Assembly: GCA_015494645.1 (NCBI GenBank)
Contig: WGAU01000026.1
Coordinates: 1-15,775 of the forward strand
Source: Aquificota bacterium
Lineage (GTDB): Bacteria > Thermosulfidibacterota > Thermosulfidibacteria > Thermosulfidibacterales > Thermosulfidibacteraceae
Length of the DNA stretch: 15,775 bases
Direction of reading: 5' to 3'
The position numbers and the translations under genes are program-made. Below the pieces are notes generated by a model that saw only the letters and a program-made list of their open reading frames with translations, was not told where the DNA came from and made no database searches. Of the stretch, positions 7,347 to 14,455 are shown one piece after another. The stretch's first letter is position 1, and every line of letters starts with the position of its first letter.

Positions 7347-8612
7347 TCACTCCCTCACATGCCCACAACCAAGAACTACGTACTTGCAACATGTCAGATC
7401 CTCAAGGCCCATGGGCCCCCTAACATGCAACTTCTGAGTGGAGATTCCCATCTCCGCTCCTAAGCCGAACTCGTAGCCATCGGTAAACCTCGTTGAAGCA
7501 TTTATGTAAACCGCAGCAGAATCCACTTCTCTCAAGAACCTCATTCCTCTCCCGTAGTTCTCTGTGACGATAGCATCGGAATGGTGCGAGCCATAGGTGT
7601 TAATGTGCTCAATAGCCTCTTCAAGACTACCCACCACTTTAACCGCGAGTATAAGATCAAGATACTCCTCGTACCAGTCCTCCTCAGTAGCAGGCTTAGC
7701 CCACGGTACTATCTGGCAAGTGCGGGGACAACCCCTTATCTCAACCCCCGCCTCTCTAAAGCGATCGCACATGGAAGGGAGGAACTTTTCAGCTACATCC
7801 TTATGAACCAGCATGGTTTCCATGGCGTTGCACACTCCAGGCCTTTGCACCTTGGCATTGAAGCAGATCTCCTCCGCCATCCTTAGATCAGCGTATTTGT
7901 CCACATAAGTGTGGCACACACCTTTATAGTGGTAAACCACGGGAATTCTTGAATTCTCAGCCACAAACCTTATTAACCCCTCTCCGCCTCTCGGAACAAT
8001 GAGATCTATGTACTCCTCAAGTTGCAACATGACATTAACCGCTTCCCTGTCAGTAGAATCTATAAAGGAAACCACATCTTCAGGTACCCCGGCTTCTTTA
8101 CAGGCCTCTCTCAGTATCCTGACTATCACCCTGTTGGAGTTTATGGCCTCGGAACCTCCCCTCAACAACACCGCATTGCCCGACTTCACACAAAGCCCAG
8201 CAACATCTGCGGTAACGTTGGGCCTTGACTCGTATATGATTCCCACAACCCCCAAAGGAACCCTCATCTTTCCAACCATCAATCCATTAGGGCGCTTCCA
8301 CATCTTCACTATCTCTCCCACCGGATCGGGAAGAGAAGCAATCTCTCTTAAACCATCTGCCATGGCTTTGATCCTTCTGTTGTTTAGGAGAAGCCTATCC
8401 AACATAGCCTTAGAAAGGCCTCTCTCCTCGCCAGCCTCAAGATCCCTGAGGTTCTCCTGCTTTATAAGCTCAGCCTCCGCCTCAATCCTATCTGCCATAA
8501 GATTAAGCGCCCTGTTTTTAACGTCTGTTGAAAGAGACGCCAACATCCTGTGTGCCTTCTTGGCTCTCTCAGCAGCCTCAACCACATACTTTCTAATATC
8601 CCCCGATGCCAT
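7347..8612 (-). CDS. proA: Glutamate-5-semialdehyde dehydrogenase (gamma-glutamyl phosphate reductase)
   Basis: Reduces gamma-glutamyl phosphate with NADPH to glutamate semialdehyde, the second step of proline synthesis. 421 residues, normal length. Recognisable blocks: PLGVVGIIYESRPNVTADVAGLCVKSGNAVLLRGG, the catalytic-Cys motif KVQRPGVCNAMET with C261, and EFGLGAEMGISTQKLHVRGPMGLEDL near the C-terminus. ATG start with a strong GGAGGGGA ribosome-binding site, inside the last 20 bp of proB. The proB-proA overlap fits coupled synthesis of two enzymes that hand over an unstable intermediate. Confidence 0.97.
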   Translation of the reverse strand: MASGDIRKYVVEAAERAKKAHRMLASLSTDVKNRALNLMADRIEAEAELIKQENLRDLEAGEERGLSKAMLDRLLLNNRRIKAMADGLREIASLPDPVGEIVKMWKRPNGLMVGKMRVPLGVVGIIYESRPNVTADVAGLCVKSGNAVLLRGGSEAINSNRVIVRILREACKEAGVPEDVVSFIDSTDREAVNVMLQLEEYIDLIVPRGGEGLIRFVAENSRIPVVYHYKGVCHTYVDKYADLRMAEEICFNAKVQRPGVCNAMETMLVHKDVAEKFLPSMCDRFREAGVEIRGCPRTCQIVPWAKPATEEDWYEEYLDLILAVKVVGSLEEAIEHINTYGSHHSDAIVTENYGRGMRFLREVDSAAVYINASTRFTDGYEFGLGAEMGISTQKLHVRGPMGLEDLTCCKYVVLGCGHVRE

Positions 8613-9786
8613 TCTCCCCTCCTACAACAGTATCCACTTTCAAGCCCTCACACACCACCAAATTGTCCCTGTGTATAACCTCATCGGAAGTTTTATATCC
8701 TAAAATCTCCTCTATCTCAAAGGTTTTATGTCCTTTTATTCTGACCAGCTCTTCAGAAGAGTAGTTAGTCAAGCCTCTCGCCACCTCCCTGCCATCAACG
8801 GTGACACAGCTCACCACATCTCCACTGTCAAATCTACCCTCAACGTCCAGTATCCCAGAAGGCAAGAGGCTTTTTCCCCTTTTCGTTATGGCCACATAAG
8901 CCCCATCGTCTATTATAAGCTTACCAGCAGGATGGGTAGCAAAGGCCAACCAACGCTTTTTGCCAACAACCCTCTTATCAACAGGAAGGAAAAGGGTCCC
9001 TACCTCTTTCCCCTCAAGTATCCTTCTAATAATCCCCTTTGACCCTCTGGCCACAATGGAAGGAATCCCCGAAGAGGCAAGCTGAGACACAGCCACAAGC
9101 TTTGACGCCATCCCACCAGTTCCAAAAAAAGAAGAACCTCCCACAGAGCAGATAGCAAAAGGATCCTCCCTTGAACAGTCCACAACACTTATCAGCTTAG
9201 CCCCGCTATCTCTCGCGGGATCAGCGGTGTATAAACCATCAACAGTAGAAAGGATAAAGACAAAATCTACATCCATCATGATGGCAACAAGTGCCGAGAG
9301 CCGATCGTTATCGCCAAACTTTATCTCCTCCACCATAACCGTATCGTTTTCATTTACTATTGGAACTATGCCCATCCTCAAAAGCTCGTTTATGGCGTTC
9401 TTAGCGTTCAAGTACCTCTTCCTGTTTTCCACATCATCCTTAGTAAGAAGCACCTGCCCCACATTAAAGCCCGCTCTGTTGAAGTACTTCTCATAAGTCC
9501 TTATAAGGTGGGCCTGACCAACAGCAGCCAGTGCCTGCTTTTTGGGAATTTCTACAGGTCTCCTCTTTATCCCGAGAATGGACATACCACAGGCCACCGC
9601 TCCAGAAGAAACAAGGATGACGTCTATTCCCCTCTCCTTTAAGAAGATCACATCTTCCACAACGCCCTGAACCTTGTCCTCTTTAAGGCCCCCCTCAAGC
9701 TCCGCTATAACTCCAGACCCTACCTTTACCAAAACCCTCTTCAAAGGACGGCTAAGAAGCTCTCTCCGCTTTTTCTCCTTCCCCAT
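8593..9786 (-). CDS. proB: Glutamate 5-kinase with PUA domain
   Basis: Phosphorylates glutamate to gamma-glutamyl phosphate, the first and usually proline-inhibited step of proline synthesis. 397 residues. The amino-acid kinase fold starts at LVKVGSG (about 19-25), with VILVSSGAVACGM, IVPIVNENDTV, KFGDNDRLSALVA and GTGGMASKLVA; a PUA domain covers about 285-365 (AGKLIIDDGAYVAI...LLPSGI...GDVV...GLTNYSSEEL). It is slightly longer than usual: about 14 extra basic residues at the N-terminus and about 20 after the usual HRDNLVV end; the C-terminal tail is encoded where proA begins. ATG start lies 35 bp inside the obg 3' end with no strong ribosome-binding site, so a later start or translational coupling is possible. 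Confidence 0.96.
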   Translation of the reverse strand: MGKEKKRRELLSRPLKRVLVKVGSGVIAELEGGLKEDKVQGVVEDVIFLKERGIDVILVSSGAVACGMSILGIKRRPVEIPKKQALAAVGQAHLIRTYEKYFNRAGFNVGQVLLTKDDVENRKRYLNAKNAINELLRMGIVPIVNENDTVMVEEIKFGDNDRLSALVAIMMDVDFVFILSTVDGLYTADPARDSGAKLISVVDCSREDPFAICSVGGSSFFGTGGMASKLVAVSQLASSGIPSIVARGSKGIIRRILEGKEVGTLFLPVDKRVVGKKRWLAFATHPAGKLIIDDGAYVAITKRGKSLLPSGILDVEGRFDSGDVVSCVTVDGREVARGLTNYSSEELVRIKGHKTFEIEEILGYKTSDEVIHRDNLVVCEGLKVDTVVGGENGIGGY

Positions 9787-10789
9787 AGCTTGCAGATTCT
9801 CCCTTCAGCATTTCCCATGTCTTTCGTACAAGAAGATCCAGATTTTGACCCATCACCGCAGAAACGGGAACAAACTGAAAGCCTTTTCCCTCAACAAACT
9901 CTCTAAACTTCTCCACAAATGCCATATCCTGCACTATGTCCATCTTGGTTCCCACCACTATCCTGGGCCTGTCCTCTAAGCCACGGCCGTACTCCTTCAG
10001 CTCCCTATCCACAACCTCAAAAGCTTTAAAAGGATTATGCTCCCAGCCTGACATATCCACAAGCTGAAGTATAACCTTGGTCCTCTCAATATGCCTGAGA
10101 AAATCCAGCCCAAGCCCCGCTCCTCTATGAGCTCCCTCTATTATCCCGGGAATATCCGCCACAACAAAACTCTCGTAGTCTCCCACTTTCACTACACCGA
10201 GAACGGGATACAAAGTTGTGAAAGGATATGAAGCTATAGCAGGCTTTGCATGGGTGATTCTGGAAAGAAGGGTAGACTTCCCTGCATTGGGCAACCCCAC
10301 AAGCCCCACATGGGCTATCAGCTTGAGCTCCAAGAGGATCCACCTTTGCTCACCCTTTTCCCCGGGTTCCGCCACCCTCGGGGCTTGCCTCCAAGGCTTC
10401 ACAAAATGAACGTTACCCCTACCACCTCTTCCACCTCTGGCTACCACAAACCTTTGGTGAGGTTCCGTCAGATCCGCCAGCACTTCTCCCGTCTCGACAT
10501 CTTTAACCACCGTGCCCGGAGGAACCTTTAGGATCAAAGGGGGGGCATCCTTTCCTTTCATCCTCTTGCCCTTACCATGCCCCCCGTTTTTGGCTCTGTA
10601 GTGGGGTTTGTACTTGAAATCAATTAACGTGTTTAGGTGAGGATCCACTTCTAAGATTACGTCCCCTCCCCTTCCCCCGTCTCCACCATCAGGACCGCCT
10701 TTAGGAACGTACTTTTCCCTCCTGAAACTTACACAACCAGCCCCACCATCACCTGCTTTGACGTATATCTTGACCCTGTCAACAAACAT
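9752..10789 (-). CDS. obg: Obg family GTPase ObgE/CgtA
   Basis: A GTPase acting in large-subunit ribosome assembly and stress control. 345 residues. The N-terminal Gly-rich OBG fold (about 1-158) shows KAGDGGAGCVSFRREKYVPKG and GGRGGRGNVHF. The G domain follows with G1 GLPNAGKST (165-173), switch TTLYPVLG, G3 DIPG (212-215) and G4 TKMD (281-284, a Thr variant of NKxD). The protein ends soon after the G domain, so the optional third (OCT) domain is absent, as in many bacteria. ATG start, 11 bp after rpmA, with no clear ribosome-binding site. rplU-rpmA-obg is a widely conserved order. Confidence 0.97.
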   Translation of the reverse strand: MFVDRVKIYVKAGDGGAGCVSFRREKYVPKGGPDGGDGGRGGDVILEVDPHLNTLIDFKYKPHYRAKNGGHGKGKRMKGKDAPPLILKVPPGTVVKDVETGEVLADLTEPHQRFVVARGGRGGRGNVHFVKPWRQAPRVAEPGEKGEQRWILLELKLIAHVGLVGLPNAGKSTLLSRITHAKPAIASYPFTTLYPVLGVVKVGDYESFVVADIPGIIEGAHRGAGLGLDFLRHIERTKVILQLVDMSGWEHNPFKAFEVVDRELKEYGRGLEDRPRIVVGTKMDIVQDMAFVEKFREFVEGKGFQFVPVSAVMGQNLDLLVRKTWEMLKGESASYGEGEKAERAS

Positions 10790-10800
10790 TCACGCATAAC

Positions 10801-11058
10801 TTAAGCGGAAGCGGGATACACGCAGACGTATTTCCTTCCCCTTCTGGATATGAAACGCACAATACCATCAATTTTAGCAAAGAGGGTGTAATCGCTTCCC
10901 ATACCAACATTATCACCGGGATAAAACTTTGTTCCCCTCTGACGCACCAAAATGTTTCCTGCCTTCACAAACTGACCATCGTGCCTTTTAACCCCTAACC
11001 TTTTTGATATGCTATCCCTTCCGTTTTTGGAACTGCCAACACCTTTTTTATGCGCCAT
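10801..11058 (-). CDS. rpmA: 50S ribosomal protein L27
   Basis: 85 residues, full length. It begins MAHKKGVGSSKNGRDS, the conserved N-terminus that reaches the peptidyl-transferase centre, and has VRQRGTKFYPGDNVGMG and the basic C-terminal half. There is no cleavable N-terminal extension of the Firmicutes type. ATG start with GGAGGTG upstream in the 10-bp gap after rplU. Confidence 0.99.
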   Translation of the reverse strand: MAHKKGVGSSKNGRDSISKRLGVKRHDGQFVKAGNILVRQRGTKFYPGDNVGMGSDYTLFAKIDGIVRFISRRGRKYVCVYPASA

Positions 11059-11068
11059 AGGGCACCTC

Positions 11069-11377
11069 CTAAGCCTTTATTTCCAAGATCTCAAGTTCGG
11101 TAAACCATTGCCTATGGCCCCATTTCCTGCGGTAGTTCTTTCTACGCTTGAACTTCATCCCTATAATCTTGGGACCACGACCATGCCTCAACACCCTTGC
11201 CACAACTTTAGCCCCTTCCACATAGGGCTTCCCTACCCTTCTCTCCTCTCCCTCCACTAAAAGAACCTTATCAAGCTCTATCTCTTCCCCTTCATTATAC
11301 GGGAGCTTCTCAACCCGAACAATATCTCCCACCTGCAAAACGTATTGCTTACCTCCCGTCTCAACAATGGCAAACAT
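11069..11377 (-). CDS. rplU: 50S ribosomal protein L21
   Basis: 102 residues when started at ATG 11377 (MFAIVETGGKQYVLQVGDIV), which aligns with the usual L21 start and has GGAGGG 6 nt upstream. In-frame ATGs at 11395 and 11383 would swallow that ribosome-binding site and add residues not seen in the family. Other landmarks: VLRHGRGPKIIGMKFKRRKNYRRKWGHRQ and ILEI at the end. It is the first gene of the minus-strand train; its promoter must lie in the 118-bp divergent gap, where I see only weak candidates on the minus strand (TTGATA and TTGAAA hexamers without a convincing -10). Confidence 0.98.
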   Translation of the reverse strand: MFAIVETGGKQYVLQVGDIVRVEKLPYNEGEEIELDKVLLVEGEERRVGKPYVEGAKVVARVLRHGRGPKIIGMKFKRRKNYRRKWGHRQWFTELEILEIKA

Positions 11378-11458
11378 ACCCATCCCTCCAGCCATAAAAA
11401 TCTGGAAACTTGCCTTTACATACTTTCACCAGCAATTTCAATAGAGTCAGCGCCTATC

Positions 11459-11487
11459 TTGAAATAGTCCTTGTACACCAATATATC
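11459..11487 (+). promoter_or_regulatory. Possible sigma70-type promoter for the dppB-like gene
   Basis: TTGAAA (11459-11464) and TATATC (11482-11487) are separated by 17 bp. The -10 matches only four of six consensus bases. Expected transcription start is about 11494-11495, one or two bases before the ATG at 11496, which would make the mRNA effectively leaderless. This agrees with the lack of any ribosome-binding site upstream of that ATG. Confidence 0.35.
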
Positions 11488-11495
11488 AACCCCTA

Positions 11496-12473
11496 ATGGT
11501 GAGGTATATACTTTTCAGAATTGTTAACAGCATACCACTACTTTTAGGAATAACCCTCATTACTTTCTTTGTCATACGATTGGCTCCCGGCAATCCCACC
11601 TTCTACGAAGGAGCCTTCAATCCAAAGGTAAAACCAGAAGCCCTGAAGAAACTGGAAAGGCTCTACGGACTGGACAAACCCTTATACCAGCAATACCTCA
11701 CATGGCTGAGACGCATATCAAAACTTGACTTCGGCAGATCTTTTGTCGACGGAAAGCCTGTAATGGAAAAGATAAAAGAAAGGCTACCCATCACACTGCT
11801 GATAAACGTTCTTTCTCTAACGCTCATACTGATTTTTGCCATACCCATAGGAATCATCTCCGCCGTAAAAAGAAACTCCGTCCTTGACAAGGGCTTAACT
11901 GTTCTTGTGTTTATAGGATTCTCCATGCCAGGCTACTGGTTAGCCCTCCTTCTCATGATACTCTTAGGAATAAAACTCAGGCTCCTTCCCATATCGGGGC
12001 TTGAAAGCCTAAATGTAGGGAATCTATCAGGATTGGCACTGTTTATGGATAGGGTAAAACACCTAATCCTACCTGTCTTCATCAGCGCCTTTGGAGGACT
12101 GGCTGGCTTTTCAAGGTACATGAGACAAAGCATGTTAGAGGTACTACACCAAGACTACATAACCACTGCAAGGGCAAAGGGACTGCCGGAAAGAACGGTG
12201 ATAATGAAACATGCCTTTAGAAACGCCCTTATGCCCATAATAACCCTCTTGGGACTTTCAGTTCCCGGTCTCATAGGGGGAAGCGTAATATTTGAAACCA
12301 TATTTGCTATACCAGGGATGGGACAGCTATTTTACGAAGCGGCCATGGCCAGAGACTACCCAACTATTATGGGCATCCTCACTATAGGAGCGGTTCTAAC
12401 CCTCTTAGGCAATCTCCTCGCCGACATAACATATGCCCTTATTGATCCCCGAATCAGATACACAAAGGAGTAA
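11496..12473 (+). CDS. dppB: ABC transporter permease, oligopeptide/dipeptide type (DppB/OppB family)
   Basis: A 325-residue inner-membrane permease. It opens with the family's standard N-terminus (RYILFRIVNSIPLLLGITLITFFVIRLAPGNP), has the RLYGLDKPLYQQYLTWL and DFGRSF signatures, six predicted TM helices and the EAA loop (TARAKGLPERTVIMKHAFRNAL), and ends in the usual DPRIRY. It should pair with a DppC-type permease, but none follows; the only candidate is at 2025-2855 on the opposite strand. The ATG has no upstream ribosome-binding site (see the promoter entry). Downstream comes a secreted glycosidase gene instead of transporter parts. Substrate unknown. Confidence 0.93.
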   Translation: MVRYILFRIVNSIPLLLGITLITFFVIRLAPGNPTFYEGAFNPKVKPEALKKLERLYGLDKPLYQQYLTWLRRISKLDFGRSFVDGKPVMEKIKERLPITLLINVLSLTLILIFAIPIGIISAVKRNSVLDKGLTVLVFIGFSMPGYWLALLLMILLGIKLRLLPISGLESLNVGNLSGLALFMDRVKHLILPVFISAFGGLAGFSRYMRQSMLEVLHQDYITTARAKGLPERTVIMKHAFRNALMPIITLLGLSVPGLIGGSVIFETIFAIPGMGQLFYEAAMARDYPTIMGILTIGAVLTLLGNLLADITYALIDPRIRYTKE

Positions 12474-12477
12474 AAAC

Positions 12478-13734
12478 ATGAGGTTCTTAAGTATCTTCAC
12501 TTTATTCCTGATACTTACAAGCGCATCCTATGCTGTGGAACTTTCTTCAAACACCACATTCTACTGGCAACTTACTGGCAATCTGAAAACCGACGTTCCA
12601 GCTGACCTTTACGATGTTGATCTATTTGACACTCCCAAAGAGATCATTGAGCAACTCAAAGCCAGGGGCAAAATAGTTATATGTTACTTCAGCGCCGGTA
12701 CATACGAAGACTGGCGCCCCGATGCAGCCAATTTTACAGAGGACATCTTGGGAAATCCCCTTGAAGAATGGGAAGGAGAAAGGTGGATCAATATAAACAG
12801 CGCAAAAGCAAGAGAAATCATGCTGTCTCGCCTTGATCTTGCAGTTGAAAAAGGATGCCACGGAGTTGAGCCAGACAATGTTGATGCTTACCTGCACAAC
12901 ACTGGATTCAACATAACCTATCAAGACCAGATTGAATACAACAAATTCTTAGCACAAGCTGCAAAGGAAAGAGGGTTACTGATAGGTCTTAAAAACGATT
13001 TAGAACAGATACACGAACTTGTTCCTTATTTTAACTTTGCCCTAAACGAAGAATGTCATCAGTACAACGAATGCGACAAACTCACACCTTTTATTGAGGC
13101 AGGGAAACCTGTCTTTAACGCCGAGTACCTACCAGAGTTCACCACAGCCCTTGGCTTCGCAAAACTATGCGAGAGGGCAAAAGAGGAAGGCATAAAAACA
13201 GTTGTGTTCAACAAAGAACTTGACGGAACCTTTTTCAAAAGCTGCGACTACTCCTACCATCCTAAAATACATCTCCACTACCCCAAATGTTCAGATAACT
13301 CCCAATGCCTACCAGGTGAATTCTGCCTTAAAAACAACTGTGGAGATCCTATTGGAACCTGTACAAAGAAACCAGAAGTTTGCACACAACTACACCTACC
13401 TGTATGCGGTTGCAACGGTATAACTTACCCCAACCTATGCGTTGCTCACTCTGCTGGGGTAAATGTACTTCAGGAAAGCACCTGCTCAAACCCAAAGCAC
13501 ATCTGGTTAAACATTTATCAGGAAGATAGCCAAATATGCTTGAAATGGAGCAGTACCTTTAATACGGAAAACTATATCCTCTACGCTGCGCCTTTTCCTG
13601 AACTCACCTCCATATACTCAATACCCCTAAACCAAAACTCCCTATGCCTAACCTTGTGGAACAGCGCTTCCTTTTACATAGCCGTTTATTCCGAAGGAAT
13701 CCTTTCAAACATAGAACAGATAACCCTTAAGTAG
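12478..13734 (+). CDS. Secreted GH114-family glycosidase (endo-alpha-1,4-polygalactosaminidase-like) with Cys-rich/Kazal-like tail
   Basis: 418 residues. Signal peptide 1-19 (RFLSIFTLFLILTSASYA). Residues about 28-258 show the GH114 TIM-barrel blocks: FYWQLTGNL, YDVDLFDTP, GKIVICYFSAGTYEDWRPDA, CHGVEPDNVDAY (E131, D133, D136 likely in the active site), LLIGLKNDLEQ and FALNEECHQYNEC. Known GH114 enzymes hydrolyse galactosaminogalactan/polygalactosamine. Residues 270-337 are Cys-rich (C271, 277, 283, 288, 295, 302, 310, 312, 321, 336), ending in a Kazal-like unit (PVCGCNGITYPNLCVAHSAG). The last 80 residues look beta-rich, possibly fibronectin III-like. Start is ATG 12478: GGAG lies 7 nt upstream over the dppB stop and the signal peptide begins there; an in-frame TTG at 12433 is inside dppB. 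Probably co-transcribed with dppB. The natural polymer substrate is unknown. Confidence 0.88.
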   Translation: MRFLSIFTLFLILTSASYAVELSSNTTFYWQLTGNLKTDVPADLYDVDLFDTPKEIIEQLKARGKIVICYFSAGTYEDWRPDAANFTEDILGNPLEEWEGERWININSAKAREIMLSRLDLAVEKGCHGVEPDNVDAYLHNTGFNITYQDQIEYNKFLAQAAKERGLLIGLKNDLEQIHELVPYFNFALNEECHQYNECDKLTPFIEAGKPVFNAEYLPEFTTALGFAKLCERAKEEGIKTVVFNKELDGTFFKSCDYSYHPKIHLHYPKCSDNSQCLPGEFCLKNNCGDPIGTCTKKPEVCTQLHLPVCGCNGITYPNLCVAHSAGVNVLQESTCSNPKHIWLNIYQEDSQICLKWSSTFNTENYILYAAPFPELTSIYSIPLNQNSLCLTLWNSASFYIAVYSEGILSNIEQITLK

Positions 13735-13784
13735 CTAACAACGATTTGTACAAAAATTGAAGAGCTTTTGTATAGACCCCCATA

Positions 13785-13814
13785 GCAGTTCTTTACACAA
13801 AACTTGGTTAAGGG
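13785..13814 (+). repeat. IS256-like terminal sequence, orphan copy
   Basis: The core GTTCTTTACACAAAACTTGG is a near match, in opposite orientation, to 15103-15132: 23 of 30 bases agree, and 20 of 22 in the core. TTTACACAAAA facing outward is typical of IS256-family right ends. Here the outside faces right, so the element itself would have lain to the left and is now almost wholly lost, because the intact glycosidase gene ends at 13734. Confidence 0.5.
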
Positions 13815-13853
13815 ACCCTTTGGCAAGGTTGAAGTGGATCTTTCTGCTCTCGG

Positions 13854-14066
13854 CTATCTCTCAAGCTTTTTGTCAAGCCCAAGCTGAGAAGATGTTCGAA
13901 AAATCCAGTGAATAGATCTTGACGAAAGGGAGTAGTACAATTCTGACAGCAACCGCTTTAGGTAGACTTCTTCCATTCCAATTACTGATCCGATAGCCTG
14001 GAACAACTTTTTAGAAAGTTGCTCAGAACATTGAGGAAACGCCAGCCAAGAAGCTTGTGTACAGTT
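13854..14066 (-). other. Unassigned open frame, possible gene remnant
   Basis: A 70-codon frame open on the minus strand between stops at 14067-14069 and 13854-13856. Its translation looks protein-like (for example KKLFQAIGSVIGMEEVYLKR, then LLSELYYSLSSRSIHWIF). The only ATG is at 13976, giving 40 residues, with no ribosome-binding site; a TTG lies at 14006. I do not recognise the family. It may be the tail of a transposase or other decayed gene, or chance. Confidence 0.2.
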
Positions 14067-14092
14067 TTAGTTACACACTCTTCAAGATGAAC

Positions 14093-14121
14093 TTGACAGA
14101 TATATCAACCGCGGTTAATAT
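14093..14121 (+). promoter_or_regulatory. Promoter of the ArsR-family cassette
   Basis: A perfect -35 TTGACA (14093-14098), a 17-bp spacer and -10 TAATAT (14116-14121, four of six consensus). The predicted start is near 14128. The spacer and -10 are covered by palindromes that fit repressor binding. Confidence 0.7.
14102..14121. promoter_or_regulatory. Operator candidate 1: 20-bp palindrome in the -35/-10 spacer
   Basis: ATATCAACCGCGGTTAATAT is an inverted repeat of ten base pairs with one mismatched pair (14106/14117). It fills the space between the -35 and -10 and ends on the -10. ArsR/SmtB dimers bind 20-bp-class imperfect palindromes at such positions; assignment to the adjacent regulator is inference. 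Confidence 0.6.
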
Positions 14122-14137
14122 CAATGACAATTGATAT
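14118..14137. promoter_or_regulatory. Operator candidate 2: perfect 8-4-8 palindrome over the start site
   Basis: ATATCAATGACAATTGATAT has perfect 8-bp arms around GACA. It overlaps operator candidate 1 by four bases (14118-14121), its centre is 16 bp further downstream, and it shares the ATATCAA half-site. It covers the -10 and the predicted transcription start. Confidence 0.62.
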
Positions 14138-14161
14138 GTCTTTGTGACCAGGAGGCTTCAT

Positions 14162-14443
14162 TTGAACCAGGATGCATCAGACTTACTCAGGATTATGGGA
14201 GAGACGTCCCGCTTTAGAATATTGCGATACCTAATGGACAAGCCACGCAACGTGTCGGAAATCGTCCGAGCTTTGCGTATGAAACAGAGCCTTGTATCCC
14301 ACCACCTAAAGATACTTAGGGAATACGGCTTGCTTGAAGCTAATCGTAGCGGGCCTTTTGTGCACTACTCCATAAAAAGCCCGGAGGTCAAGAAGATTCT
14401 CCTCTTAGCTGAGGAAATCGTAAGGAAGAACAAAATGACGTAA
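14162..14443 (+). CDS. ArsR/SmtB-family transcriptional regulator
   Basis: About 93 residues. The winged helix-turn-helix is clear: ETSRFRILRYLMDKPRNVSEI, recognition helix region MKQSLVSHHLKILREYGLLE, and wing NRSGPFVHYSIKSPEVKKIL. It should repress its own promoter as a dimer. It has no cysteine at all and no His/Asp pair in the last helix, so the usual alpha-3, alpha-3N and alpha-5 metal sites are absent; what it senses is unknown. The start is placed at TTG 14162 because AGGAGG (14150-14155) lies 6 nt upstream; GTG 14144 in the same frame has no ribosome-binding site and would add six residues. The next gene starts 12 bp downstream, so they form an operon. Confidence 0.88.
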   Translation: MNQDASDLLRIMGETSRFRILRYLMDKPRNVSEIVRALRMKQSLVSHHLKILREYGLLEANRSGPFVHYSIKSPEVKKILLLAEEIVRKNKMT

Positions 14444-14455
14444 GGAGGTAAAATA

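Larger units (their letters stand above)
13735..14092. other. 358-bp stretch without an intact gene; decayed, with an IS end
   Basis: No intact gene is supported. It contains an AT-rich inverted repeat (TACAAAA...TTTTGTA, 13749-13772), an IS256-like terminal sequence at 13785-13814, an unassigned minus-strand open frame at 13854-14066, and a hairpin at 14001-14024 (CAACTTT-TTAG-AAAGTTG core) with no following T-run. The composition is plainly different from the dense operons to the left. It looks like debris from insertion and deletion events. Confidence 0.6.

Noticed and set aside
7999..8703. Long plus-strand open frame (234 codons) opposite proA/proB
   Set aside because: It is antisense to two certain genes, its translation is Ser/Leu/Pro-rich with no family features, and it has no ribosome-binding site.
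12433..12477. TTG 12433 as start of the glycosidase
   Set aside because: It lies inside dppB, and the signal peptide and ribosome-binding site both point to ATG 12478.
13749..13772. Inverted repeat TACAAAA/TTTTGTA after the glycosidase gene as a terminator
   Set aside because: The stem is AT-only apart from one G-C pair, the loop is 10 nt and no T-run follows, so an intrinsic terminator is not supported.
14001..14024. Hairpin with 7-bp perfect stem and TTAG loop
   Set aside because: No T-tract and no gene directly upstream that needs it; it lies in decayed sequence and could be chance.
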